The translations under genes were made by a program, and so were the position numbers. Positions 1 through 5,833 of a stretch of 11,127 bases of DNA are shown here, piece by piece. The stretch is taken from contig DBAU01000059.1 of the NCBI GenBank assembly GCA_002291845.1, forward strand, positions 1-11,127. Reading direction: 5' to 3'. Below the pieces are notes generated by a model that was not told the DNA's origin, did not search any database, and saw only the letters and a list, made by a program, of their open reading frames with translations. The DNA is from Alphaproteobacteria bacterium UBA1002. GTDB taxonomy: Bacteria; Pseudomonadota; Alphaproteobacteria; Rickettsiales; UBA998. Within the stretch, counting starts at the first letter, position 1, and every line of letters starts with the position of its first letter.

Positions 1-724
1 CCATCAGCTCCATCAGCATCTGATTGGAATTGGCCGTGCCGTAGAACGTGCAGGTGCCGGGGGAGTGATACGCCGCAGACTCTGCCTTAAGAAGCTCCTC
101 ACGTCCCACTTTACCTTGTGCGTAAAGCTCGCGTACATGGGCTTTTTCCTTATTAGAAAGGCCGGATGGCATTGGCCCACCAGGGACAAAGACCACTGGG
201 ATATGGGCAAAAGACAGGGCTCCCATTAGCAATCCGGGCACGATCTTATCGCAAATGCCAAGCATCAGCGCACCGTCGAACATGTTATGCGACAGTGCCA
301 CTGCGGTCGCCAGTGCAATGGTATCGCGCGAAAAGAGCGATAGTTCCATGCCATCCTGCCCTTGTGTGACGCCGTCGCACATCGCGGGAACACCACCGGC
401 GAATTGCGCCGTTGCACCATGCTTTAACGCCTCTTGTTTTATGAGAGCCGGGTATGTCTCGTAGGGTTGGTGAGCCGAGAGCATTTCATTGTAGGCCGAT
501 ACAATGGCAAGATTTGGCGCTACTAACCCCTCTATACCTTTCTTGGTTTCGCCGAGGCAGCCGGCAAAGCCATGGGCCAGATTGGCGCAGCCCAGATGCT
601 TGCGATGCGTACCATTTAGCGTGGCCTGCTCCGCCCGTTGCATGCGGGCAATATAGGCCTCACGGGTGGGGCGGCTTCTCTCTCGGATACGCTGGGTAAC
701 GGCAGTCAGGGTGGGATGGGTCAT
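1..724 (-). CDS. edd: 6-phosphogluconate dehydratase (Edd), N-terminal 241 residues, cut by left edge
   Basis: Translating the minus strand from the ATG at 724-722 gives an uninterrupted frame to the window edge. Edd removes water from 6-phosphogluconate to give 2-keto-3-deoxy-6-phosphogluconate, the committed step of the Entner-Doudoroff pathway; it is a cytoplasmic iron-sulfur enzyme of the IlvD/Edd family. Family blocks seen are CANLAHGFAGCLGE (46-59), IVSAYNEMLSAHQP (74-87), GGVPAMCDGVTQGQDGME (110-127), GICDKIVPG (156-164) and PGTCTFYGTANSNQM (222-236). The cysteines in CDGVTQG, CDK and GTCTFYG are those expected for cluster binding. The family is about 600 residues, so about 40% is visible. 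The start gives a normal N-terminus but no clear Shine-Dalgarno sequence. It lies 174 bases downstream of pgl on the same strand, and zwf lies further upstream, so the context fits the pathway. IlvD (dihydroxyacid dehydratase) is the only serious alternative, and the motifs favour Edd. Confidence 0.95.
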   Translation of the reverse strand, partial: MTHPTLTAVTQRIRERSRPTREAYIARMQRAEQATLNGTHRKHLGCANLAHGFAGCLGETKKGIEGLVAPNLAIVSAYNEMLSAHQPYETYPALIKQEALKHGATAQFAGGVPAMCDGVTQGQDGMELSLFSRDTIALATAVALSHNMFDGALMLGICDKIVPGLLMGALSFAHIPVVFVPGGPMPSGLSNKEKAHVRELYAQGKVGREELLKAESAAYHSPGTCTFYGTANSNQMLMELM

Positions 725-898
725 CGGGATACAGCGGTGTGATTTGTCTTGGTTTTTAGCAAGAAACCCTCCCCGGCGAAAGCAGCAAATCTGCGAGCTA
801 TTGTCCTCTCCATTGCCTAGGCACCTGATATGCGGTGTACTGGACTTTGGTTCTATGGACGCTCAGGGCTGCAAGCACAGACTCTAACTGGCTCCTGA

Positions 899-1657
899 CT
901 AGTCCGCGTAGAAAATGTCCACAGGGACGTCCGTCTGACGCAACAGAGCCCGTACCGGCATGTCTTCGATGGGGCCATCGCGCAGTACGTCGTTTTCCAG
1001 CGCGATCATTTTACTTTTTCCGAGAAGATGGATTATCACGCGGCCCGTCGCAATAAGCTGGGTGTAGGTTAGTGTAAAGCGCTCCGGTGGCGGCTTTGGT
1101 GCATCATTCACGGCGGTGCATAGAAGCGGATAAGCGGGATCAAATGCCTTTTTCAGCGCACTATTATGGGGAAAGAGAGAGGCAAAATGGCCATCTTCCC
1201 CCATCCCAAGTAACGTGCAGGTAAATGGGCGGGGCAGGGATTGTAAACGTGCATTGGTTTCTGCCTCGCCGGCCTGCGGGGTCGGGGCGTCATTCACCAG
1301 CCCAACAAACGGCGAGGTGGGATGGAGTAGCAGTTCGCGCACCAGCTTTTCTGAGGAGTCAGGATGGGTAGTTGGAACCCAGCGATCATCTGCCAAAGAA
1401 ATATGAATTTTTTCCCATGGCAGGTCCATGCGGTGCAGTACCTGAAAGAACCCGCTGGGGGTGGTGCCGCCGGAGACAATCAAGGTGGCTGCATCTCGCC
1501 GGACAATATCTGCGCGCAGATCGGTGGCGACCTGCTGCGCGATGGCTTGCGCAAAACTCTGCCGGTCGGGCATGCGGAGGATGCGGATGTTTTTTGGGAG
1601 TTGGGTGAAGGACGGGGTCATCGGGGTGGGTAGCTCCAGAATCAGGCGATTTGTCAT
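899..1657 (-). CDS. pgl: 6-phosphogluconolactonase (Pgl/DevB type)
   Basis: A 252-residue cytoplasmic enzyme that hydrolyses 6-phosphogluconolactone to 6-phosphogluconate, the step between Zwf and Edd. It belongs to the glucosamine-6-phosphate isomerase/6-phosphogluconolactonase fold. Visible motifs are SGGTTP (62-67, phosphate loop), DDRWVP (90-95) and the lactonase signature GMGEDGHFASLFP (151-163); the DGH in it distinguishes lactonase from NagB-type isomerases. Length is slightly above the usual 225-245. An internal ATG at codon 13 (1621-1619) would give 240 residues. Neither start has a convincing Shine-Dalgarno sequence, so the first 12 residues are uncertain. Upstream lies a 65-base divergent spacer shared with the unrecognised plus-strand gene, so pgl probably has its own promoter there rather than being read through from zwf. 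Confidence 0.95.
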   Translation of the reverse strand: MTNRLILELPTPMTPSFTQLPKNIRILRMPDRQSFAQAIAQQVATDLRADIVRRDAATLIVSGGTTPSGFFQVLHRMDLPWEKIHISLADDRWVPTTHPDSSEKLVRELLLHPTSPFVGLVNDAPTPQAGEAETNARLQSLPRPFTCTLLGMGEDGHFASLFPHNSALKKAFDPAYPLLCTAVNDAPKPPPERFTLTYTQLIATGRVIIHLLGKSKMIALENDVLRDGPIEDMPVRALLRQTDVPVDIFYAD

Positions 1658-1717
1658 AGAAACATCATTGAACTGTCATTGAAAAGCGCTATTGCGCTGT
1701 TAAACAAACGCACCATG

Positions 1718-1724
1718 TTTTTTT
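1718..1724 (+). repeat. Poly-T tract, 7 T, at the start of the unrecognised gene
   Basis: Seven T residues follow directly after an ATG (1715-1717). At length seven the ATG reads two Phe codons and then TGA. At length eight it would read in frame into the 171-residue frame. The tract therefore decides whether the only ATG start near this gene is usable. Confidence 0.85.
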
Positions 1725-2238
1725 GAGTGTGCGTGTGACGGATACCTTTGACGAAGCTTTGGATATGTTTGGGCCTCTCTTGTTTGCTCAGGGAGAAAAG
1801 TCCGTACTTTTGGATCCAAAAGAAGGGCATCTCTCATTGCTGACCCAAGAGCCGGGGGGGGGGATTCGTCGGATTAAATTCCAAGGCTACACGATTACCA
1901 TCAGCCATATATATCTGACGGAACAGGGCGAAAAAATGAAGCCTACAGAAAACACTGCCACGATTGTTTTCATGCCAGGAAAGGTCGTGCTCACGAAACC
2001 GGTGCCTCAAGATTCTGCAAGGGGTTTGCTGGGCGAAGATAGCCATAACGTATTTGAATACAAAAGTTTTTATGATTTCTCCAAACGCAATATTCGTCTT
2101 GCCTATATGATCAAAGGAGCGATTGATCAGATTGAGGCCGAATATCTCACGTTACGCCAGCGCTGCCACTCGCTCGCCGTTCTGATCCATAGATTTGAAA
2201 TGCTTAGCAAAGATCATCAGGTTAGTTTTAACCTCTAG
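1723..2238 (+). CDS. Unrecognised protein with G10 and T7 homopolymer tracts (possible phase-variable gene)
   Basis: About 171 residues, not recognised. The frame is open from 1672, but candidate starts are only TTG (1723), GTG (1729) and GTG (1735), and none has a Shine-Dalgarno sequence. An ATG at 1715 is one base out of frame: ATG TTT TTT TGA. An eighth T in the 7-T run (1718-1724) would put that ATG in frame. A run of 10 G (1854-1863) encodes Pro-Gly-Gly-Gly near residue 45. Losing or gaining one G meets a stop at 1916-1918 or 1875-1877. The product looks soluble, with no signal peptide or membrane segment. Residues about 110-170 are rich in charged and hydrophobic residues and look helical, perhaps a coiled coil (TLRQRCHSLAVLIHRFEML). 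The gene sits alone, convergent with zwf and divergent from pgl. It is probably a real gene because the frame is long, and the residue composition looks protein-like, but the function is unknown. Confidence 0.6.
   Translation: MSVRVTDTFDEALDMFGPLLFAQGEKSVLLDPKEGHLSLLTQEPGGGIRRIKFQGYTITISHIYLTEQGEKMKPTENTATIVFMPGKVVLTKPVPQDSARGLLGEDSHNVFEYKSFYDFSKRNIRLAYMIKGAIDQIEAEYLTLRQRCHSLAVLIHRFEMLSKDHQVSFNL
1854..1863 (+). repeat. Poly-G tract, 10 G, in coding sequence
   Basis: Ten consecutive G residues inside the unrecognised gene at 1723-2238, read as CCG GGG GGG GGG. It is the longest G run I saw in the window, whose base composition is otherwise moderate. G tracts of this length are known in several bacteria to change length by slipped-strand mispairing and switch genes on and off. 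Both one-base changes would truncate this protein. It is also a typical place for sequencing or assembly error, which cannot be excluded here. Confidence 0.9.
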
Positions 2239-2266
2239 ATTATCTGAGGCGATAACCAAGCCCTAC

Positions 2267-3736
2267 TTAATCATTTTTGTGCCAGAAGCGCCCATCGGCC
2301 GTAATTAGAATTTCCGCCTCTGATGGCCCCTCGCTGCCAGCGGGATATAAAGAGGGCTTCTCATCGCGCTCCTGCCATCCCTTCAGCAGATACTCCGTCC
2401 ATATCCACGCGGCTTCGACTTCATCAGAGCGCATAAACAGCGTCGGGTTGCCGCGTACCACGTCCATCAGTAGCCGCTCATACGCATCGGGATATCGCTC
2501 CGTGAATTCCTCAGCAAAGGAAAGGTTGAGGTTCACCGGCTTCATGCGATAACCGCCCGGGCCAGGCACCTTGGTGTTCATTTGAAATTGCACGGCTTCA
2601 TCCGGCTGAATGCGAATGATGAGCTTGTTGCTCTCTGCATCGCTTTGTGCCGGAAAAATATTGTGGGGTGTCCCTTTGAACTGGATCACAATTTCCGAAT
2701 AACGCTGCGGCATGCGCTTGCCAGTCCGCAGGTAAAATGGCACTCCGGACCACCGCCAGCTATCAATATGGGCTTTAATCGCCACAAAGGTTTCCGTACG
2801 GCTTTCCGTTTTTTTGATGTCATCCAGATAGCCCGGCATGCCGTTCCCCGAGCGGTACTGGCCACGTACCGTATACTCATGCAGAGTCTCGGGCGTGATT
2901 GGGCGCAGCGCTCGTAACACTTTCAGCTTTTCATCACGCACAGCATCCGGAGTAATTTGCGCCGGAGACTCCATCGCCACCAGGCATAATAACTGTAGCA
3001 GATGATTCTGCACCATATCGCGCAAGGCACCGGAATGGTCATAATATCCTCCGCGTTCGCCCACGCCGATAGATTCGGCAACGGTAATTTGCACGTGATC
3101 GATCACATCCGCATTCCACACGCGCTCAAAAACATTATTCGCAAAGCGCAAAACCATCAGATTCTGGACGGTTTCTTTGCCTAAATAATGATCAATGCGG
3201 TAAATTTGTTTTTCGCTAAGATATTGAAGAACTGCGTTATTGATTTCACTGAATGACTGCAAATCATACCCGATGGGTTTTTCCAAAACCACACGCGTAT
3301 CGGGGGTAATCAGTCCGCCTTCCTTCAGGTGCTGGCAAATGGTTCCAAAGATATCGGCCGGTGTGGCCAGATAAAACGCACGAACCGGGCGTGGCGCCTG
3401 TTCTAAAAGCTGTCGCAGGTTTTGGTAATGGGCAGCCTCCCGCGCATCTACAACCAAGTACTCGACACGTTCCGCAAGGCGGACGAAATCAGTGTCGTTG
3501 AAATCCCCTGGCTGGACAAATTCTTGCATCGTGCGGCGTAGGATGGCGCGATAATCTTCCGGCGAGGCGGGTTTGCGACCCAGAACAACAATACGGCTCT
3601 GCGCAGGTAACTGGCCGTCACGTAAGCGGTAATACAGCGCGGGGAGAATTTTGCGCACCGAGAGATCCCCGGTGCCGCCAAAAATCACAATATCCGAAGG
3701 GCTAAGCTGCTTTGTGCCTTTATCGTCGGACGCCAT
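2267..3736 (-). CDS. zwf: Glucose-6-phosphate 1-dehydrogenase (Zwf)
   Basis: A 489-residue enzyme, the normal length for bacterial G6PD. It oxidises glucose-6-phosphate to 6-phosphogluconolactone with NAD(P)+ in the cytoplasm, feeding both the Entner-Doudoroff and pentose phosphate routes. The N-terminal Rossmann glycine loop is FGGTGDLS (19-26). EKPIGYD follows at 152-158, and the active-site signature RIDHYLGKE at 180-188 carries the catalytic His and substrate-binding Lys. The block YYDHSGALRDMVQNHLLQ (231-248) is typical. The glycine loop is GGTGDLS rather than the commoner GASGDLA, a variant within the family. The ATG at 3736-3734 is preceded by GAGGA at about 10 bases spacing. Pgl and Edd, the next two enzymes, lie downstream on the same strand, but the orphan plus-strand gene separates zwf from pgl by 609 bases. 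Confidence 0.97.
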   Translation of the reverse strand: MASDDKGTKQLSPSDIVIFGGTGDLSVRKILPALYYRLRDGQLPAQSRIVVLGRKPASPEDYRAILRRTMQEFVQPGDFNDTDFVRLAERVEYLVVDAREAAHYQNLRQLLEQAPRPVRAFYLATPADIFGTICQHLKEGGLITPDTRVVLEKPIGYDLQSFSEINNAVLQYLSEKQIYRIDHYLGKETVQNLMVLRFANNVFERVWNADVIDHVQITVAESIGVGERGGYYDHSGALRDMVQNHLLQLLCLVAMESPAQITPDAVRDEKLKVLRALRPITPETLHEYTVRGQYRSGNGMPGYLDDIKKTESRTETFVAIKAHIDSWRWSGVPFYLRTGKRMPQRYSEIVIQFKGTPHNIFPAQSDAESNKLIIRIQPDEAVQFQMNTKVPGPGGYRMKPVNLNLSFAEEFTERYPDAYERLLMDVVRGNPTLFMRSDEVEAAWIWTEYLLKGWQERDEKPSLYPAGSEGPSEAEILITADGRFWHKND

Positions 3737-3789
3737 CTCGGAATTTCCTCGGTTATGCGGAATAAGGTAAGAGGCGAAACTCTCGCCCC

Positions 3790-3820
3790 ATAATCAGCCG
3801 TATTTTTATTCTCGTTTCAA
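3790..3820 (-). promoter_or_regulatory. Possible zwf promoter
   Basis: On the minus strand TTGAAA (3820-3815) is followed after 18 bases by TGATTA (3796-3791), or after 19 bases by GATTAT (3795-3790). The stretch between them is AT-rich, and the site ends 53 bases upstream of the zwf ATG. The -35 is good and the -10 is weak. The call rests on pattern only. Confidence 0.3.
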
Positions 3821-3892
3821 GCATCTCAGTGCGTGTAGATGGTTTTGACATGCGTTGCAGATCCAAAGCATATCAAACCCACCCAAGCGATG

Positions 3893-4276
3893 TTACTGTA
3901 GGATTCGTTTGTTAAATAGGCCAGTAAGAATAAGCGTGGACCACCCCAAAAGGAGAAGGTGCCCTCCCCATTGGGCCAAGCCTGTGGCATATGAGAAAAG
4001 ATAATGCGCGGCAATGCTGCCACTGAACGTCAGGGTTCCTAGAATCAGGAAAAGGCTACACAAACCCAGCGCCGCACCGGACAGGGGTTTGGTTGACCGA
4101 AGGGCGATCAGCCCAACCACCGCCGCAGCATGGAAAAGCGAGTAATCACCGGCCAGTCGAATTTTCTGCGCAGCGTAACTGGTGAGTGTGCCGTGGCTGG
4201 CGTAGGCACCCAGCGCTACGCCCATGGCTCCCATGATGCCAGCAAAGAAAAGGTGTAAGCGTGGGCTGGAGAGCAT
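3893..4276 (-). CDS. DUF423 family small membrane protein (YgdD-like)
   Basis: A 127-residue inner-membrane protein of the DUF423 family, function unknown. It shows about four hydrophobic segments. The first contains the family hallmark GAMGVALGAYASHG (residues 16-29 from the chosen start), followed by a polar stretch and AGDYSLFHAAAVVGLIAL, then two more membrane segments with GGHLLLLGW near the C-terminus. I chose the ATG at 4276 because AAAGG (4288-4284) lies 7 bases upstream. An in-frame ATG at 4300 would add eight residues (MQINKGNF) but has no ribosome binding site. It is transcribed away from the tad-like genes and towards zwf, 156 bases from zwf, with no clear terminator between. No functional link to either neighbour is evident. 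Confidence 0.88.
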   Translation of the reverse strand: MLSSPRLHLFFAGIMGAMGVALGAYASHGTLTSYAAQKIRLAGDYSLFHAAAVVGLIALRSTKPLSGAALGLCSLFLILGTLTFSGSIAAHYLFSYATGLAQWGGHLLLLGWSTLILTGLFNKRILQ

Positions 4277-4283
4277 AAAATTA

Positions 4284-4288
4284 CCTTT
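4284..4288 (-). promoter_or_regulatory. Ribosome binding site deciding the DUF423 start
   Basis: AAAGG on the minus strand, 7 bases before the ATG at 4276. This favours the shorter protein over the ATG at 4300, which has no such site. Confidence 0.6.
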
Positions 4289-4403
4289 ATTTATTTGCAT
4301 TTAGGTGATGTAATATTTGTAAAATACACGGGCTTTGACAGTCATGAAGGTTATACGGTCATCAAATCTTCATGCAAGTTACCCTTTTCTTGAAGGCGTC
4401 CTT

Positions 4404-4433
4404 GTGACATAACCAAACCATAAAGCCTAAGAT
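4404..4433 (+). promoter_or_regulatory. Candidate promoter of the tad-like operon
   Basis: GTGACA (4404-4409, five of six matches to TTGACA) and TAAGAT (4428-4433, four of six to TATAAT) with 18 bases between them. It would start transcription near 4440, about 30 bases before the first TadE-like ATG. A direct repeat AGCCTAA at 4424-4430 and 4439-4445 overlaps the -10 box and the expected start, so it could be an operator. Another perfect TTGACA at 4335-4340 has no well-spaced -10 box. Confidence 0.4.
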
Positions 4434-4470
4434 TTTTTAGCCTAAAATTAACCTTTACGGATCCATCTGC

Positions 4471-5082
4471 ATGCGCAGCCTTATGAGAGCATTGAAAGAT
4501 TGCCGTGGTGTTGCAGCCATTGAGTTTGCCATCGTATTTCCGGTTTTCATTTTTATCATTTTTTTCTTGATGGAAATTTGCTTGATCGGTTTTACAGCAA
4601 TCACCATTGAGAACTCGGTATCCGAAACAACCCGCCTGGGCAAAATTGGCGACACCGTTGCAGGGTTGAGCCGGGAGCAGTTTATTCGTCAGCAGATTCG
4701 GGATCGATCCTATGGGCTGGTAAATCCTGGACGTTTGGCCATTACCAGCACGGTGGTGGCCAATGCGGCATTGCCAAATGTTAACAGCGTTGTTGCGGAT
4801 GATTATTGCGTGGATGGTACTGGTAATCCCGCTGGTTTTTGTCCCTGTCCGGGCGTCTTTTTCGACAATAATGCAAACGGGCTATGCGATGCGCCGGGTC
4901 CGGGGCCATCTATGAATGTGGGTGGGCCAGGGGATGTGGTACGTTATCTAGTCACCTATCGCTGGCGCGTCCTTACACCAATCCTTCCGCTGAGTACCTA
5001 CATTGCGGGGACTGGTTTTGCGCTGGGGGATGCAAATGGGGATGTTCTGATCGTCAGTGGCGGCGCGGTGCGTAACGAATAG
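4471..5082 (+). CDS. TadE-like minor pseudopilin with a cysteine-rich loop
   Basis: A 203-residue TadE-family protein, a minor pseudopilin of Tad (tight adherence, type IVc) pili. The N-terminus has a short basic leader, then G13 and VAAIEF. This is the prepilin peptidase pattern, with cleavage after Gly and Glu at +5 (E18), followed by a hydrophobic stretch to about residue 42. The rest should be periplasmic. Residues 110-140 hold four cysteines (C113, C124, C126, C139) and DNNANGLCD (132-140), which resembles a short calcium-binding loop, followed by a Gly/Pro-rich stretch. Length fits the family (about 150-210). The ATG at 4471 has GGA 9 bases upstream; an in-frame ATG at 4483 would shorten the leader. 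It heads a three-gene set with the next TadE-like and TadG-like genes. TadE or TadF is the choice; the exact subtype is unclear. Confidence 0.87.
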   Translation: MRSLMRALKDCRGVAAIEFAIVFPVFIFIIFFLMEICLIGFTAITIENSVSETTRLGKIGDTVAGLSREQFIRQQIRDRSYGLVNPGRLAITSTVVANAALPNVNSVVADDYCVDGTGNPAGFCPCPGVFFDNNANGLCDAPGPGPSMNVGGPGDVVRYLVTYRWRVLTPILPLSTYIAGTGFALGDANGDVLIVSGGAVRNE

Positions 5083-5096
5083 CTGTGGATGACCTT

Positions 5097-5804
5097 ATGC
5101 TGATTTCCCGAGTTTTCATTTCTTCTCTTCGCTGCTTGGCAAAGAATCGTCATGCGGCGGTGGCCATCGAGTTTGCGATCATCCTTCCGCTTATGCTGGC
5201 GATGACCATACCCATGTATGATTTTTTTACCTACATCATGTATGCTCAAAAACTGAGCAAAACCGCGGCAAACATCGCTGATATGATTGTGTTGTCCGAT
5301 GGTGATATTACTGGTGCTCTGCCTCTCACGCGCGCATCGCTTGATAACATCCATTCCACCTCCAATTTTCTGATGCAACCGTATGATTTTACTCGGCCGG
5401 GTGAACAGTTTATCACCACCGCATCGGTGTATGATCCGCCCGGTATCCAAGGCCCGGGAATTTACTGGATCTATGAATATAACGGGGTCAATGGGGCTCC
5501 GCTCACGACCTGTACGGCGGCGACAGCCCATCAGGGACAATGCTCGCTGGAAAACCAGAATCCGACGAATGATCCCAACAACTTTCAGGGTACATTTCTG
5601 GATGCCATGGATGATGGCGAGAACATGATTATGGTGCGTGCGTGCAGTGATTTCACGCCGATTTTTGATTGGAGCGCGTTTACGCCAATTTTTGACGCGG
5701 CACCGGTTACGCCGGGCGTGTTTAATGGCGATTGCGCCACGGGGAAAATGCAGATTGTACGTTACTTCCCGGTGCGGAACGGCCCATTGCTGCAAATATT
5801 TTAA
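5097..5804 (+). CDS. TadE-like minor pseudopilin, second copy
   Basis: A 235-residue TadE-family protein encoded 14 bases after the previous gene. The leader has Arg/Lys residues (CLAKNRHA), then AVAIEFAIILP. A prepilin peptidase site is likely after the Ala of RHA, with Glu at +5. One hydrophobic segment of about 20 residues follows, then a periplasmic domain. Four cysteines lie in the second half (in TTCTAA, GQCSLE, RACSDF and GDCATG), perhaps two disulfides. FTPIFD occurs twice, ten residues apart (near residues 186-201). I chose the ATG at 5097 because GGA lies 7 bases upstream; a GTG at 5085 would add four residues without a site. It is not a close duplicate of the upstream gene: only the N-terminal pilin segment is alike, so the pair probably has distinct roles in pilus assembly. 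Confidence 0.85.
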   Translation: MLISRVFISSLRCLAKNRHAAVAIEFAIILPLMLAMTIPMYDFFTYIMYAQKLSKTAANIADMIVLSDGDITGALPLTRASLDNIHSTSNFLMQPYDFTRPGEQFITTASVYDPPGIQGPGIYWIYEYNGVNGAPLTTCTAATAHQGQCSLENQNPTNDPNNFQGTFLDAMDDGENMIMVRACSDFTPIFDWSAFTPIFDAAPVTPGVFNGDCATGKMQIVRYFPVRNGPLLQIF

Positions 5805-5833
5805 GTTTCAGATCTGACGTGTAGAGGTCGCTT

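Noticed and set aside
725..898. Possible small gene or RNA in the 174-base gap between pgl and edd
   Set aside because: No frame there stays within the gap with a start, ribosome binding site and sensible product, and no stable terminator or tRNA-like fold was seen.
1715..1726. ATG at 1715 as the annotated start of the orphan gene
   Set aside because: As the sequence reads it gives ATG TTT TTT TGA, a stop after two codons; it would work only with an eighth T.
2240..2255. TTATC/GATAA inverted repeat between the orphan gene and zwf as a bidirectional terminator
   Set aside because: The arms are five AT-rich pairs with no T-run on either side, too weak to call.
3826..4023. A 65-codon minus-strand frame overlapping the end of the DUF423 gene
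   Set aside because: It is out of frame with a recognised family gene, and the product resembles nothing.
4998..5795. A 265-codon minus-strand frame opposite the second TadE-like gene
   Set aside because: The plus strand encodes a clear TadE-type protein with a good start, while the antisense product is an Arg/His-rich sequence without domain features.
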